A DNA stretch of 64,000 nucleotides from Thiomonas delicata. GTDB taxonomy: Bacteria; Pseudomonadota; Gammaproteobacteria; Burkholderiales; Burkholderiaceae_C. The first letter of the stretch is position 1. Every line of letters begins with the position of its first letter. Below the pieces are notes generated by a model. The model did not search any database. It was given only the letters and a program-made list of their open reading frames with translations, and had not been told where the DNA came from. The translations under genes were made by a program, and so were the position numbers. Shown piece after piece: positions 33,578-45,267 of this stretch. The stretch lies in contig NZ_LT592171.1 in the NCBI RefSeq assembly GCF_900088825.1, forward strand, positions 212,009 to 276,008, read 5' to 3'.

Positions 33578-34494
33578 GCCGTGGGCCTGGTTTCCGCCTC
33601 GTTGAGGAGTTCCTGCAGCACGCGCAGGTACAGGGCATAGCGCGAGGTGGCGAGTTCTCCGGCTTCCACGGCGGTTCGCACGGCGCAGCCGGGTTCCTGG
33701 CGGTGCGTGCAGTTGTTGAACCTGCAGGTGCCGTTGAGCCTGGCAATTTCAGGGAAGGCATGCTGCAGTTGCGAGACGGAGAGCTGGTTCAGGCCAAAGG
33801 CCTGGAACCCTGGGGAATCGAGCAGGCCGCTGCCCGGGGCAAGGCCTTCCAGCATGTACAAACGCGTGGCGGTCGTGGTGTGGCGGCCGGCGTTGAGGGC
33901 GGCCGAAATGGCTTGGGTCTGGATTCGCAAACCCGGGACCAGCGCGTTGACCAGGGTGGATTTCCCCACGCCTGAGGCGCCGATGAGCATGCCGATGCGT
34001 CCGTCCAGCTTCTGGCGCAGGATCGCGGCGGCCTCGTCCGGAGCCTGGCGCGCCGAGACCTCGATGATCGGATACCCGGCGGACTGCAGCGGCTGCAGCA
34101 TCTCGCGCAGCCGGGCCGTGCCCGGGAGTTCGCGCTTGTTGAGCACCAGGGCGCTCGGGATGTCCTCCGACTGCGCGGCGATCAGCGCCCGCCCCACGAG
34201 TTCCAGGTTGGGCGTGGGTTCGGCGGCCGTGACCACCAGGACCAGATCGAGATTGGCCGCGAACATCTTGCTGCGCCAGGCGTCTTGCCGCCATAACGCG
34301 TTGCGGCGCGGCAGGAGGGTTTCGATCACGGCCGGATCCTGACCCAGGCGCAGCAGGACCTGGTCGCCGCAGACAACCTCGCTGCGCTTGCCGCGGGCGA
34401 CGCAGGGCCGCGGCGGACCCTCACCCGTGTCGGCCAGGTAGCTGCGACCGAATGCAGCAACGATACGCGCGGGTCGCAGCGGCGTCTCGGTCAT
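33574..34494 (-). CDS. rsgA: RsgA, ribosome small-subunit maturation GTPase
   Basis: RsgA checks the 30S decoding centre late in assembly. The 306-residue protein has an N-terminal OB domain and a circularly permuted GTPase with motif order G4 (ALVLNKREL), G1 (GASGVGKSTLVNAL), G3 (LLDSPGF). A zinc domain, CRFNNCTHRQEPGC, follows. G4 reads NKRE with Glu in place of the usual Asp, a variation seen in parts of this family. The ATG at 34494 gives MTETPLRPARIV. A longer frame reaches back into phhB and is not family sequence. It lies 22 bp after phhB and overlaps the DUF2007 gene by 4 bp. Confidence 0.95.
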   Translation of the reverse strand: MTETPLRPARIVAAFGRSYLADTGEGPPRPCVARGKRSEVVCGDQVLLRLGQDPAVIETLLPRRNALWRQDAWRSKMFAANLDLVLVVTAAEPTPNLELVGRALIAAQSEDIPSALVLNKRELPGTARLREMLQPLQSAGYPIIEVSARQAPDEAAAILRQKLDGRIGMLIGASGVGKSTLVNALVPGLRIQTQAISAALNAGRHTTTATRLYMLEGLAPGSGLLDSPGFQAFGLNQLSVSQLQHAFPEIARLNGTCRFNNCTHRQEPGCAVRTAVEAGELATSRYALYLRVLQELLNEAETRPTA

Positions 34495-34516
34495 GCGCGT
34501 GGCGGAACTTGCCGCA

Positions 34517-34861
34517 TCAGACGAAAGGCCGTTGCGCATACAGCGCATCGGCTTTTGCGGCGCAGATGAAATCGTTGTGCGAAATACCACCGACCGTATG
34601 CGTGTTGAAGGCTACGGCGCAGCGGTTGAAGTGCACGCCCAGGTCCGGGTGGTGATCCTCCCGGTGCGCGATCCAGGCCAGCGCATTGACGAAGGCCATG
34701 GTGTCGAAATAATCGCGGAAAGCATAGACGCGCTGGATTTGCCCGTTCCTGAACTTCCAGTCGGGCAGGACGCCGAGGTGGTCGTGGATCTCGGTTTCGG
34801 TCATGGGGGCGCCCTCGATGTGCTGGCAATGGGCTTGTAGGAGTTGGTCGAAGGACATCAT
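34517..34861 (-). CDS. phhB: 4a-hydroxytetrahydrobiopterin dehydratase (pterin carbinolamine dehydratase)
   Basis: The enzyme dehydrates 4a-hydroxytetrahydropterin for cofactor recycling. The 114-residue protein has FRDYFDTMAFVNALAWIAHR, the active-site EDHHPDLGVHFN (His-His-Pro-Asp) and the end THTVGGISHNDFICAAKADA, all conserved. No phenylalanine hydroxylase is in the window, so its pterin-dependent partner, if any, is elsewhere. Starts at 34861 and 34858 (ATG ATG) are equally possible. It lies between the M48 protease and rsgA in one minus-strand run. Confidence 0.93.
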   Translation of the reverse strand: MMSFDQLLQAHCQHIEGAPMTETEIHDHLGVLPDWKFRNGQIQRVYAFRDYFDTMAFVNALAWIAHREDHHPDLGVHFNRCAVAFNTHTVGGISHNDFICAAKADALYAQRPFV

Positions 34862-34939
34862 GGTCGGGCTCCAGGGTGGCGCGTGGCGGCGGCGGGAAGG
34901 GTGGCAAGGCCGCGCGGGCGTGTCGTCGACCCGCGCACC

Positions 34940-36262
34940 TCAAGCCGCCTCGGCCGCGGGCTGCGGCGCGGCGCGATCCGTTTCTCGCGACAGGGCCGCC
35001 AGCGCGCCCATGCGGTCCAGCCGCTGCAAGGCAGGAGGGTGACTGTAGTAGAAGCGCACGTACAGCGGGTCGGGGGTGAGGGTGGAGGCGTTGTCCTGGT
35101 ACATGCGCACCAGCGCCAGACCGAGTTGCTGCGCGTCGCTGTGCTCCGCGGCGTAGGCGTCGGCTTCGAATTCGTGCTTGCGCGACCAGCTGGCGCCCAG
35201 CGGGGTGAAGAACATGGCGAAGACCGGCATCGCCAGCATGAACAGGATGAGCGCCGCCGCCGCGTTGGCGCCGAGCAGGTCCGGCGTATAGCCCAGGCCG
35301 GTGTAGAACCAGACCCTGCTCGCCAGCCAGCCGAGCAGGGCAAAGCCGGCCAGGCTCAAACCCAGCGTGACGAGCAGGCGCTGCTGGATATGGCGACGCT
35401 TGTAGTGGCCGACCTCATGGGCCAGCACGGCCTCGATCTGCGCCGCGTCGAGCTGCTTGAGCAGGGTGTCGAACAGGACGACGCGGCGCGCCGCGCCCAG
35501 TCCGGTGAAATACGCGTTGGCATGCGCGCTGCGGCGCGAACCGTCCATCACGTACAGCCCTTGCAAGGCGAAGTCGCAGCGTTGCATCAGGGCCTGGGCG
35601 CGCCCTTTGACCTCGCCGTCAGGCAGGGGTTGGAAACGGTTGAACAACGGGGCGATGAAGATCGGGAACACCACCATCATCGCCAGGCTGAACGCGGCGA
35701 ACGCGGCCCAGGCCCAAAGCCACCACAAGGCACTGGCTTGCATGAGCCACAGCACCAGCAGCGCGAGCGGCAGCATGAGCATGGACGAGACGAGGAGGTT
35801 TTTCAGCAGATCGCCGATGAACAGGGCGGGCGTGCTGCGGTTGAAGCCGAAACGCGCTTCGAGCCCGAAGGTTCGCCGCAGATCCCAGGGCAGGTCGAGG
35901 GCGGCGCCGACCAGGGCGAACGCCGCCAGCAGCAGCAATTGGCCGCCCAGCCCGGAGCCGGCGTGGCGGGCGGTGAAGTCGGCAAGACCCTGCAATCCGC
36001 CCAGCAAGGTCCAGCCCAGAACAACCGCCGCGGAGAAGAGGGTCTGCCACATGCCGAAGCGGGCGCGCGCGACGGTGTAGTCGGCCGCCTTTTGGTGGTC
36101 AGCCAGCGAGACGACGGCGCCGAACGCCGCCGGTACCTGTGCGCGGTGGGCCTGAACATGCCGTATCTGGCGTGCGGCCAGCCAGAGCTTGAGCGCGGTT
36201 CCCAGCACCAGCGCGCTGGCGAACAGGGCAGACCACAGCAGCGCGATGTCTTGAGTGCTCAT
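34940..36262 (-). CDS. M48-family (Ste24/CAAX-prenyl-protease-like) membrane metallopeptidase
   Basis: The 440-residue integral membrane protein has the zinc motif HEVGH (about residue 290) with the third ligand in [11 protein letters not shown]. The N-terminal region [14 protein letters not shown] and the segment [20 protein letters not shown] are hallmarks of the Ste24/CAAX protease 1 type. About seven hydrophobic segments surround the active site. In bacteria these enzymes are thought to clear damaged membrane proteins, since prenylated substrates are absent. It heads the run M48-phhB-rsgA-DUF2007 and is divergent from orn. Confidence 0.93.
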   Translation of the reverse strand: MSTQDIALLWSALFASALVLGTALKLWLAARQIRHVQAHRAQVPAAFGAVVSLADHQKAADYTVARARFGMWQTLFSAAVVLGWTLLGGLQGLADFTARHAGSGLGGQLLLLAAFALVGAALDLPWDLRRTFGLEARFGFNRSTPALFIGDLLKNLLVSSMLMLPLALLVLWLMQASALWWLWAWAAFAAFSLAMMVVFPIFIAPLFNRFQPLPDGEVKGRAQALMQRCDFALQGLYVMDGSRRSAHANAYFTGLGAARRVVLFDTLLKQLDAAQIEAVLAHEVGHYKRRHIQQRLLVTLGLSLAGFALLGWLASRVWFYTGLGYTPDLLGANAAAALILFMLAMPVFAMFFTPLGASWSRKHEFEADAYAAEHSDAQQLGLALVRMYQDNASTLTPDPLYVRFYYSHPPALQRLDRMGALAALSRETDRAAPQPAAEAA

Positions 36263-36435
36263 GCGAGAATCCTAGGGGCGGATACAGCGGCGAGCCGGGT
36301 TCGGCTCGCGCATCGACATCCTGCAGCGCGCATTATTTCATCGCAACACGCGCCATGCGGGTTCGCGCACCCAAGTCCCCGTTCCACCCGCGGCCGCCGG
36401 CCATTCCCCGTCATCCTCGCAACCATCCAGCACGC

Positions 36436-37041
36436 ATGAGCCTCGCCACCGAATCCGCCGTACTCGCCCCGCATGAGTCCAACCTGCTCTGGGTGGACAT
36501 GGAAATGACCGGGCTCAACCCGGACACCGACCGCATCATCGAGGTCGCCATCGTCGTCACCGATGCGCAGGTTCGAACCCGCGTGGAGGGGCCTGTCCTT
36601 GTCGTGCATCAGGATGCGGCCGTGATGGACGCCATGGATGCCTGGAACAAGGGCACGCACGGCCGCTCCGGACTCATCGCCAAGGTTGCGGCGAGCGCCC
36701 TGGACGAGCGCCAGGTCGAACAGCAGTTGCTCGATTTCATCGCCCGCTACGTGCCGGCCGGAAAGTCGCCGATGTGCGGCAACTCGATCTGCCAGGACCG
36801 GCGCTTCATGGCGCGCTGGATGCCTCGGCTGGAGGCGTACTTCCATTACCGCAACGTGGACGTGAGCACCTTGAAGGAGCTGGCGCGGCGCTGGCGCCCC
36901 GAAGTGTGTTCGGCGTTCAAGAAGCGCCAGGAGCATACGGCGCTGGCCGACATCCACGAATCCATCGACGAGTTGCTGCATTACCGCGAGCACTTCCTCC
37001 AGGCGCCGCCGCCGAGCGAAGCCGCGCCGGCGGCGGCCTGA
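36436..37041 (+). CDS. orn: Orn, oligoribonuclease
   Basis: Orn degrades two- to five-base RNAs and is the main enzyme removing pGpG, the breakdown product of c-di-GMP. The 201-residue DEDDh exonuclease has [20 protein letters not shown] (first Asp and Glu), [16 protein letters not shown] (second Asp) and the final Asp in [14 protein letters not shown] with its upstream His. The ATG at 36436 is the nearest start. An earlier ATG at 36355 would add 27 Pro/Arg-rich residues. It pairs divergently with the M48 protease, as in many Burkholderiales. Confidence 0.96.
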   Translation: MSLATESAVLAPHESNLLWVDMEMTGLNPDTDRIIEVAIVVTDAQVRTRVEGPVLVVHQDAAVMDAMDAWNKGTHGRSGLIAKVAASALDERQVEQQLLDFIARYVPAGKSPMCGNSICQDRRFMARWMPRLEAYFHYRNVDVSTLKELARRWRPEVCSAFKKRQEHTALADIHESIDELLHYREHFLQAPPPSEAAPAAA

Positions 37042-37057
37042 GCCGGCACGCCAGGCT

Positions 37058-38764
37058 TCAGCCGCGCAGCTCGGGAAAGTCGTCCTCCCAGAATTCTCCC
37101 GGCCTGCGTGCGTCGGCGGGGGCGCGGTTCAATTCGGCGGTGCGCAACTCGACGCGGCGGATCTTGCCGGAAATGGTCTTGGGCAGCTCGGCGAATTCGA
37201 TGCGTCGCACCCGCTTGTAAGGTGCCAGATGCTCGCGTGCGTGGCGCAGCACGTCCAGCGCGAGTTCGCGGCCGGGCTCGAAGCCGGCGCGGCAAGCGAT
37301 GAAGGCCTTGGGCACGGCCAGGCGCACGGGGTCGGGGCTGGGCACCACGGCGGCCTCGGCCACCGCAGGGTGGGCGATCAGTGCGCTTTCGAGCTCGAAG
37401 GGGCTGATGCGGTAGTCCGAAGCCTTGAACACGTCGTCGATGCGGCCGACGAAGGTGAAGGTGCCGTCGGCATGGCGCTGGGCCACATCGCCCGTATGGT
37501 AGAAGCCGTCGTGCATGACCTGCGCCGTCTTCTGCGCATCGCCCGCATAGCCCGGCATCAGCCCGACGGGCCGGTGATCGAGCGCGACGCAGACCTCGCC
37601 CTCCTGGGCCGGCTTGCCGTGCGGGTCCAGCAGTTCGATTCGCCAGCCTGGCAGCGGCCGGCCCATCGCACCCGGCGTCACCGCCTGTCCAGGTGCGTTG
37701 CCGATCATGCAGCAGGTTTCGGTCTGCCCGTAGCCGTCGCGGATGGTGATGCCCCAGGCCGCCTGCACGCGAGCGATGATTTCCGGGTTGAGCGGTTCGC
37801 CGGCGCCGACCAGTTCCCGGAATTGAACGGCGTAGGCCTTGAGATCCTGCTGGATGAACAGGCGCCAGACGGTGGGCGGGGCGCACAGGGTGGTGACACC
37901 GCAGCGTGCCGCCGCCGTCAGCGCCGCAGCGGCGTTGAAGCGTGCCTGATTGAAGACGAAGGCCCCGGCGCCGGCGTTCCACGGCGCGAAAAAACAGCTC
38001 CATGCGTGCTTGGCCCAGCCGGGCGAGCTGATGTTCCAGTGCAGATCGCCAGGCCGCAGGCCGATCCAGTACATCGTGGACAGATGCCCGATGGGATAGC
38101 TGATGTGGGTGTGCTGCACCAGCTTCGGCTTGGACGTCGTGCCCGAGGTGAAGTACAGCAGCAACGGATCGTTCGCCGCGGTGGCGCCGTTGGGGGTGAA
38201 TTCGGCGCTGGCCTGCCCTGCCTCCTGCAAGTCGGTCCAGCCCGCGCAGGGGCCGGTCGCGAAACGCCCGCGCACGGTCTGCATGGCGGTTGGCGCGAGC
38301 GCTTCGAACTTGGCGGCGTCCTGCGGCGTCGCCACGATATGGGCGACGCCGGCGCGCGCGATACGGTCGGCCAGGTCGTCGCTGGTGAGAAGCGTGGTGG
38401 CCGGAATCATGACCGCCCCCAGCTTGATGGCCGCCAGCATGGTGTCCCACAGCTGCACGCAATTGGGCAGCATGAGCATCATGCGGTCGCCGCGCCGCAC
38501 GCCTTGCGCGCGCAGGAAACTGGCCATGCGCTGGCTGCGCTGGTGCATGTCGTCGAAGCTGTACCGGGCTTCGCGGCCATCTTCTTCGACGATGTCGAGC
38601 GCGACGGAGGCGTTGCCGCGCGCCATGGGATCGAAGTAATCCAGGGCCCAATTGAAGGTTTCGGGCCGCGGCCAACTGAATTGCGCGTGTGCGCCGGCCT
38701 GGTCGCTGCGTGCGCGCAGCAAGAAGTCGCGCGCGGCGACAAATGCCTGTGCGGCGGTTTGCAT
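37058..38764 (-). CDS. AMP-forming acyl-CoA synthetase (medium-chain/ACSM-like)
   Basis: The 568-residue ANL-superfamily ligase activates a carboxylic acid to acyl-AMP, then to the CoA thioester. Visible core motifs are A3 YFTSGTTSKPKLVQHTH, A5 DGYGQTETCCM, A7 YHTGDVAQRHADG, A8 GRIDDVFKASDYRISPFELE and A10 LPKTISGKIRRVEL, which holds the catalytic Lys. The start and spacing fit acetyl-/medium-chain synthetases of the ACSM type. The true acid is unknown. The ATG at 38764 has GAGGAG six bases upstream. It is convergent with orn (16 bp) and downstream of trxB on the same strand, 199 bp apart. Confidence 0.9.
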   Translation of the reverse strand: MQTAAQAFVAARDFLLRARSDQAGAHAQFSWPRPETFNWALDYFDPMARGNASVALDIVEEDGREARYSFDDMHQRSQRMASFLRAQGVRRGDRMMLMLPNCVQLWDTMLAAIKLGAVMIPATTLLTSDDLADRIARAGVAHIVATPQDAAKFEALAPTAMQTVRGRFATGPCAGWTDLQEAGQASAEFTPNGATAANDPLLLYFTSGTTSKPKLVQHTHISYPIGHLSTMYWIGLRPGDLHWNISSPGWAKHAWSCFFAPWNAGAGAFVFNQARFNAAAALTAAARCGVTTLCAPPTVWRLFIQQDLKAYAVQFRELVGAGEPLNPEIIARVQAAWGITIRDGYGQTETCCMIGNAPGQAVTPGAMGRPLPGWRIELLDPHGKPAQEGEVCVALDHRPVGLMPGYAGDAQKTAQVMHDGFYHTGDVAQRHADGTFTFVGRIDDVFKASDYRISPFELESALIAHPAVAEAAVVPSPDPVRLAVPKAFIACRAGFEPGRELALDVLRHAREHLAPYKRVRRIEFAELPKTISGKIRRVELRTAELNRAPADARRPGEFWEDDFPELRG

Positions 38765-38963
38765 GGCTGTCTCCTCGTTGTCGTGATCGCCCGGACCAGC
38801 CTTGGAGGGCGCAAGAGGCGCGCGCCAAGAGCCAGGGCGATCTCTGGTTGCGTCAGACTGCGGCATCAGCCTGACATGAAGCTGAACCAGGAAGGAGAGT
38901 CTCGGCCGCGCGGTGTCGAACCGCCTAGGGCCTGTTCACGCTCTGTCTGCGCCCGTGTTGCCT

Positions 38964-39998
<1,035 letters not shown>

Positions 39999-40123
39999 TT
40001 AGGGTTTACGCGGATTCCATGCCCGTCTTCTGCCCATGCGGAGACGAGGCCACAGGTGCGATCCGGCGGGCTGTGGCCGACGTGGGGTCTGGGTTAGCAT
40101 CCTGCTCATATCGAGGAGCGAAG

Positions 40124-40795
40124 ATGGCTGCGATTTCCAATATCGATCTGGTGCGGCGCGTGCCGATGTTCTCTGTGCTGACCGAGGCACAGGCCTGGAC
40201 CCTGTCGCAGTCCATCGTGAAGAAGCGCTTCAAGCGCGGCGAGTGCATCGTCGAGCAGGGCGGCAGGTCGAACGCGCTGTTCATCATCCTGGCCGGGCGG
40301 GCGCGCGTGGTCAGCGTGGATGCCAAGGGACGCGAGGTCATCCTGGCCGTGCTCCATCCTGGCGACTACGTCGGAGAAATGAGTCTGATCGACGGCGAAC
40401 CCCACTCGGCATCGGTCAGCGCCGAGGTGCAGACCGATGTGCTCATGCTGGGCCGCGTGGCTTTTCTGCAGAGCCTGCCGGAGAACACCAGCATGTCGTT
40501 TTCCATCATGCGCGGCCTGGTGCACAGGCTGCGCCGCGCCGACAGCAAGATCGAGTCGCTGGCGCTGATGGATGTCTACGGGCGCGTCGCGCGCGCGTTG
40601 ATGGAAATGAGCGAGGAGGACAATGCGGAGCGCATCATCCGCAGCAAGCTATCGCGCCAGGATCTGGCCAAGATGGTGGGCGCCTCGCGGGAAATGGTGA
40701 GTCGCGTGATGAAGGACTTCGAGCAGCAGGGTCTGGTGATCGAGCGCGACGATGGCACGACGCTGGTGCGGGAACACATGGCTTCGCTGCTCTGA
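40124..40795 (+). CDS. Crp/Fnr-family transcription regulator with non-CRP ligand pocket
   Basis: The 223-residue protein has a cyclic-nucleotide-binding-type beta-roll (about 15-125), the long dimer helix, and a winged HTH with LSRQDLAKMVGASREMVSRV as recognition motif. There is no N-terminal cysteine cluster, so it is not an oxygen-sensing FNR. The pocket loop reads GEMSLIDGEPHSASV (84-98). CRP's Glu is kept, but the cAMP-phosphate Arg is His94. Some relatives, such as Burkholderia Bcam1349 and Xanthomonas Clp, respond to c-di-GMP instead, which would suit a cell with a pel operon. That is only a hypothesis. The ATG at 40124 has GAGGAG upstream. It is followed within 16 bp by ftsK. Confidence 0.88.
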   Translation: MAAISNIDLVRRVPMFSVLTEAQAWTLSQSIVKKRFKRGECIVEQGGRSNALFIILAGRARVVSVDAKGREVILAVLHPGDYVGEMSLIDGEPHSASVSAEVQTDVLMLGRVAFLQSLPENTSMSFSIMRGLVHRLRRADSKIESLALMDVYGRVARALMEMSEEDNAERIIRSKLSRQDLAKMVGASREMVSRVMKDFEQQGLVIERDDGTTLVREHMASLL

Positions 40796-40811
40796 CGCAT
40801 GAATTGACATC

Positions 40812-43136
40812 TTGAGCTGGTTTTCATTCCCGAGGGACACGGTAGCCCGAAACAGCCCGCCGCGAAGCGCGCGCAACAGCCGGCTGCTGGCCGAGATCCG
40901 CCTGGTGGCGGGCGCAGTCCTGTGGCTGCTGCTGCTGCTGTCCTTGTTCAGCTATCACCGTAGCGATCCGTCCTGGTCCACTTCCGGCGTCGCGGCGCAA
41001 CGTACGGCCAACCTGGTCGGCACGGCCGGGGCGTGGATGGCCGACATTCTTTATTTCCTGCTGGGCTTCTCGGCCCTCTGGATCTTGCCGATGGGCCTGC
41101 TCGCCCTGCTGCGGGCCTGGCGCAAGTCGCATGCGCAAACCGAGGCCGTTCCGCGCAGCTGGCTGGCCAGGGCGGGTTCCGTGGCCGGTTTATGCCTGCT
41201 GCCCTTGTCGAGCGCGGCCTTGGAAGCCACGCGGCTTTACGGGCTGAAGGCCGATTTGCCGGGTGAAGCCGGGGGCGTGATCGGCAGCTGGCTCGGCGCT
41301 CTGGCGCAGCAATTCCTCGGATTCACCGGAAGCGCCATCGTGCTGCTGGCGGTTTTTCTGCTGTCCTTGTCGTGGTACGCGCGGGTGAGTTGGGCCGATG
41401 TGGCCGAGCGTGTGGGCCGGGGCGTGGAATGGGCGTGGCAGCGCCTGCGCGAGCGGCGCAGCCGGGCGCAGGACCGTCAGGTCGGCGCGCAGGCCATTCA
41501 GGCGCGCGAGGCGGACGTGGTGACCGAGCAGGCGCGCGAGGCCGAGGAGATCTTTGCTCCCGTGTTCATCGAGCCTCCCGTGGTGCAGATCCCGCAGTCG
41601 CCGCGGGTGGAGCGGGAGAAGCAAAAGCCGCTGTTCCAGGACATGGCGAGTTCCGGGCTTCCCACCCTGGATTTGCTCGATCACGGTAGTGCGCAGAAGG
41701 AGACCATCGGTGCCGAGACCCTGGAGTTCACCTCGCGCCTGATCGAGAAGAAGCTGAAGGATTTCGGCGTCGCGGTGCGTGTGGTGGCGGCTTCGCCCGG
41801 ACCCGTCATCACGCGCTACGAGGTCGAGCCGGAGCCCGGGGTGAAGGGCTCGCAGGTCGTCGGTCTGTCGCGCGATCTAGCGCGCGCGCTGTCCCTCGTG
41901 AGCGTGCGCGTGGTGGAAACCATCCCGGGCAAGAACACCATGGCACTCGAGCTGCCCAACGCCAAGCGCCAGACCATACGCCTGGCCGAAATCCTGGGTT
42001 CGCAGGTGTACAACGACGCCTCGTCCATGCTCAGCATGGGGCTGGGCAAGGACATCGTCGGCAATCCCGTGGTGGTCGATCTGGCCAAGACGCCCCATCT
42101 GCTGGTGGCGGGAACCACCGGCTCGGGCAAGTCGGTCGGCATCAACGCCATGGTGCTCAGCCTGCTGTACAAGGCCGAGGCCAAGCAGGTGCGCATGATC
42201 ATGATCGACCCCAAGATGCTGGAGCTCAGCGTCTACGAGGGCATCCCGCACCTGCTCGCCCCCGTGGTCACCGACATGAAGCAGGCCGCGCATGCGCTCA
42301 GCTGGTGCGTGGGCGAGATGGAGCGGCGCTACAAGGTGATGAGCAAGCTGGGCGTTCGCAATCTGGCCAGCTACAACGCGCGCATCGCGGAGGCGGCGCA
42401 GCGCGGCGAACACGTGCCCAATCCGCTTTCCCTCACGCCTGAGAGCCCCGAGCCGCTGCAGCACATGCCCTACATCGTCGTCGTCATCGACGAGCTGGCC
42501 GATCTGATGATGGTGGTGGGCAAGAAGATCGAGGAACTCATCGCCCGCCTGGCGCAAAAGGCGCGCGCCGCGGGAATCCACCTCATTCTTGCGACGCAGC
42601 GGCCCAGCGTGGACGTGATCACAGGCCTCATCAAGGCCAACATCCCGACGCGCATGGCCTTCCAGGTCTCGAGCAAGATCGATTCGCGCACCATACTCGA
42701 CCAGATGGGCGCCGAGAGCCTGCTCGGCATGGGCGACATGCTTTATCTGCCGCCGGGTTCCGGCGTTCCGCAGCGCGTCCACGGCGCCTTCGTCAGCGAT
42801 GCCGAAGTCCACCGCGTCGTCGAGCAGCTCAAGGCGCGCGGCGAGCCCGATTACGTCCCCGGCCTGCTGGAGCCCGAATCCGGCGAGGACGGCGGGGAGG
42901 GGTCCTTCGATGGCGCGGGCGGGGGTGACGCCGAGAGCGATCCGCTGTACGACCAGGCGGTGCAGGTGGTGCTGCAAAACCGCAAGGCGTCCATCTCCCT
43001 GGTGCAGCGTCACTTGCGCATCGGCTACAACCGTTCCGCCCGGCTGCTCGAGCAGATGGAGAAGGCGGGCCTGGTCTCGGCCCTGTCCACCAATGGCAAC
43101 CGCGACATTCTCGTTCCCGCGCGCGCCGAATCCTGA
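40812..43136 (+). CDS. ftsK: FtsK, septal DNA translocase
   Basis: FtsK pumps chromosome termini across the division septum and activates XerCD. The 774-residue protein has four N-terminal membrane helices ([68 protein letters not shown]) and a short linker. The RecA-like motor follows, with Walker [15 protein letters not shown] and Walker [15 protein letters not shown]-terminal gamma winged helix ([20 protein letters not shown]) reads KOPS sites. The start is the TTG at 40812, and no in-frame ATG or SD is close. The linker is short compared with E. coli FtsK, as in SpoIIIE-like forms. Confidence 0.95.
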   Translation: MSWFSFPRDTVARNSPPRSARNSRLLAEIRLVAGAVLWLLLLLSLFSYHRSDPSWSTSGVAAQRTANLVGTAGAWMADILYFLLGFSALWILPMGLLALLRAWRKSHAQTEAVPRSWLARAGSVAGLCLLPLSSAALEATRLYGLKADLPGEAGGVIGSWLGALAQQFLGFTGSAIVLLAVFLLSLSWYARVSWADVAERVGRGVEWAWQRLRERRSRAQDRQVGAQAIQAREADVVTEQAREAEEIFAPVFIEPPVVQIPQSPRVEREKQKPLFQDMASSGLPTLDLLDHGSAQKETIGAETLEFTSRLIEKKLKDFGVAVRVVAASPGPVITRYEVEPEPGVKGSQVVGLSRDLARALSLVSVRVVETIPGKNTMALELPNAKRQTIRLAEILGSQVYNDASSMLSMGLGKDIVGNPVVVDLAKTPHLLVAGTTGSGKSVGINAMVLSLLYKAEAKQVRMIMIDPKMLELSVYEGIPHLLAPVVTDMKQAAHALSWCVGEMERRYKVMSKLGVRNLASYNARIAEAAQRGEHVPNPLSLTPESPEPLQHMPYIVVVIDELADLMMVVGKKIEELIARLAQKARAAGIHLILATQRPSVDVITGLIKANIPTRMAFQVSSKIDSRTILDQMGAESLLGMGDMLYLPPGSGVPQRVHGAFVSDAEVHRVVEQLKARGEPDYVPGLLEPESGEDGGEGSFDGAGGGDAESDPLYDQAVQVVLQNRKASISLVQRHLRIGYNRSARLLEQMEKAGLVSALSTNGNRDILVPARAES

Positions 43137-43148
43137 GGGAGCTTTTTG

Positions 43149-43847
43149 ATGATCGTGCGGTCCAAATCGGCGGCGTTTGCCGCCTGCCTCGCGCTGGCGT
43201 TGCCGTGTTGTCAGCCTTTTGCTGCGGCGGCTGATGTTCCGGCGACGCCAACGGCTGTCGGTTCCGCGCGGAACGCGCCGTCGGGCGAAGCCTTGCTCCT
43301 CCAATGGGTGCAGTCAACCCGCAGCGCGCGCACGGATTTCACTCAGACCGTGGTGGACGACAAGGGCAAGACCAGCCCGCCCTCGGCAGGCCATTTCGAG
43401 TTCGAGCGCCCGGGCAAATTCCGCTGGATCTATACCAAACCCTACCGGCAAGACATCATCAGCGACGGCCGCACGATCTGGACCTACGACCACGATCTCG
43501 ATCAGGTGACGGTCAGCCCGCAGTCGCGCGCGCTCTCGGGCACGCCCGCTGCCCTGCTGGCCGGCGAGGACGTGAACCGCTTGTTTGTCCTGAGTGCATT
43601 GCCGGCGGCGCAGGGCTTGGCGTGGGTGCAGGCCGTGCCGCGCGGCAAGGACAGCTCTTTCGACTGGGTGCGCATCGGCCTGAAGGCCACGCCGCAAGGG
43701 CCGGAACTGGTCGAGATGCAGTTGCGCGACGCGTTCCGGCGCACGTCCACCATCGTGTTCTCGGATGCGCACCGCAATGTGGCTTTCCCGGCCGGCAGTT
43801 TCCACTTCACGGCGCCGCAAGGGGCGTCGGTGATCCAGCAGCCCTGA
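43149..43847 (+). CDS. lolA: LolA, periplasmic lipoprotein carrier
   Basis: LolA carries lipoproteins from LolCDE to LolB at the outer membrane. The 232-residue precursor has a Sec signal peptide ([20 protein letters not shown] ... AAAADV) and the LolA core: [38 protein letters not shown] (with the lipid-lining aromatics), [20 protein letters not shown] and the final [12 protein letters not shown]. The ATG at 43149 follows GAGGGAG. It sits 12 bp after ftsK and 28 bp before rarA, the usual ftsK-lolA-rarA order. Confidence 0.95.
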   Translation: MIVRSKSAAFAACLALALPCCQPFAAAADVPATPTAVGSARNAPSGEALLLQWVQSTRSARTDFTQTVVDDKGKTSPPSAGHFEFERPGKFRWIYTKPYRQDIISDGRTIWTYDHDLDQVTVSPQSRALSGTPAALLAGEDVNRLFVLSALPAAQGLAWVQAVPRGKDSSFDWVRIGLKATPQGPELVEMQLRDAFRRTSTIVFSDAHRNVAFPAGSFHFTAPQGASVIQQP

Positions 43848-43875
43848 GGCTGGCTGCCGTGCGCCGGCACGTCCA

Positions 43876-45267
43876 ATGACCATGAGCCAGACCCCCAGCC
43901 TGTTCGAACCGGAACCATCCCCGCCGACCGGCAAGGGGGGCGGCGGCGCGAGCGCGGCGATACCCCTGGCCGAGCGCCTGCGTCCGCACAGCCTGGACGA
44001 CGTGGTCGGGCAGTCGCATCTGCTGGCGCCGGGCAAGCCGCTGCGCCTGGCGTTCGACACGCGCCGCCTGCATTCCATGATCCTCTGGGGCCCGCCCGGT
44101 GTCGGGAAAACCACGTTGGCGCGGCTCATCGCTCAGCAGTTCGAGGCGCAGTTCATTGCCATTTCGGCGGTGCTCGCCGGGGTCAAGGACATTCGCGATG
44201 CGGTGCTGCTGGCCGAGCAGGCGCGCGCCGCAGGCCGTTCCACATTGGTCTTCGTCGACGAGGTGCACCGCTTCAACAAGAGCCAGCAGGATGCCTTCCT
44301 GCCCCATGTCGAGTCGGGCCTGTTCACCTTCATCGGCGCGACCACCGAGAACCCTTCGTTCGAGGTCAACAGCGCCCTGCTGTCGCGGGCCACGGTCTAT
44401 GTGCTGCAGCCGCTGTCGGCCGACGAATTGCAGACGCTGGCCCGCCGCGGCCTCGCCGCCAGCGGCGGCCTGGAGATCGAGCCGCAGGCGTTGGCGCTGC
44501 TCGCCGCGCATGCCGATGGCGACGCACGGCGTTTGTTCAACGCGGTGGAGGCAGTCGCCGCGGCCGCAGGCGAAGCTGGACGCCGCCTGGTGGACTTGCC
44601 CTTGCTCGAAGCCGCCTTGTCCGAGGCCTTGAGGCGCTACGACAAGGGGGGGGATCAGTTCTACGACGTGATCTCGGCGCTGCACAAATCGGTGCGCGGC
44701 AGCGATCCGGACGCCGCGCTGTACTGGATGGCCCGCATGCTCGACGGCGGCGTGGACCCGCTCTATATCGGCCGGCGGCTCATCCGCATGGCCAGCGAGG
44801 ACATCGGCCTTGCCGACCCGCGCGCTCTGGGCCATACGCTGGATGCCGTGGCCGCGTTCGAGCGCCTGGGCAGTCCCGAGGGGGAGCTGGCGCTGGTGCA
44901 GGCTGTGCTGTATCTCGCCATCGCGCCGAAGTCCAATGCCGTGTACCGCGCCGCCGGCGAGGCCCGGCGTTTCGTGCGCGAACACGGCACGCAAGCCGTA
45001 CCCATGCACCTGCGCAACGCGCCGACCAAGCTGATGAAACAGATCGGTGCCGCGCAGGGCTACCGCTATGCGCACGACGAACCCGGCGCATTCGCCGCCG
45101 GTGAACGCTACTTTCCCGAAGCCCTGCCCGAGGCGCGGCTGTACCGTCCCACCGAGCGCGGGCAGGAAGCGCGCATCGCCGAGCGCATGGCCGAGCTGCA
45201 GCGTCTGAATCGGCAGGCGCGCGCGGCCGCCGCGTCACCCGAGTCCGCGCCCGGCGACAAGGCATGA
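43876..45267 (+). CDS. rarA: RarA (MgsA), replication-associated recombination ATPase
   Basis: RarA is an AAA+ protein related to clamp loaders that acts at stalled forks with RecA and SSB. The 463-residue protein has [20 protein letters not shown], Walker [16 protein letters not shown], Walker [21 protein letters not shown], sensor 1 [20 protein letters not shown] and the tetramer-forming C-terminus ([16 protein letters not shown], then [13 protein letters not shown]). The first residues [10 protein letters not shown] contain a QxxxLF sequence that resembles a clamp-binding motif. Starts at 43876 and 43882 are both possible. serS, which often follows in Burkholderia, is not present and a 384-bp gap follows. 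Confidence 0.95.
   Translation: MTMSQTPSLFEPEPSPPTGKGGGGASAAIPLAERLRPHSLDDVVGQSHLLAPGKPLRLAFDTRRLHSMILWGPPGVGKTTLARLIAQQFEAQFIAISAVLAGVKDIRDAVLLAEQARAAGRSTLVFVDEVHRFNKSQQDAFLPHVESGLFTFIGATTENPSFEVNSALLSRATVYVLQPLSADELQTLARRGLAASGGLEIEPQALALLAAHADGDARRLFNAVEAVAAAAGEAGRRLVDLPLLEAALSEALRRYDKGGDQFYDVISALHKSVRGSDPDAALYWMARMLDGGVDPLYIGRRLIRMASEDIGLADPRALGHTLDAVAAFERLGSPEGELALVQAVLYLAIAPKSNAVYRAAGEARRFVREHGTQAVPMHLRNAPTKLMKQIGAAQGYRYAHDEPGAFAAGERYFPEALPEARLYRPTERGQEARIAERMAELQRLNRQARAAAASPESAPGDKA

Noticed and set aside
40124-40795. Oxygen-sensing FNR identity for the Crp/Fnr protein
   Set aside because: There is no N-terminal cysteine cluster for a 4Fe-4S centre. Only a general Crp/Fnr call is supported.
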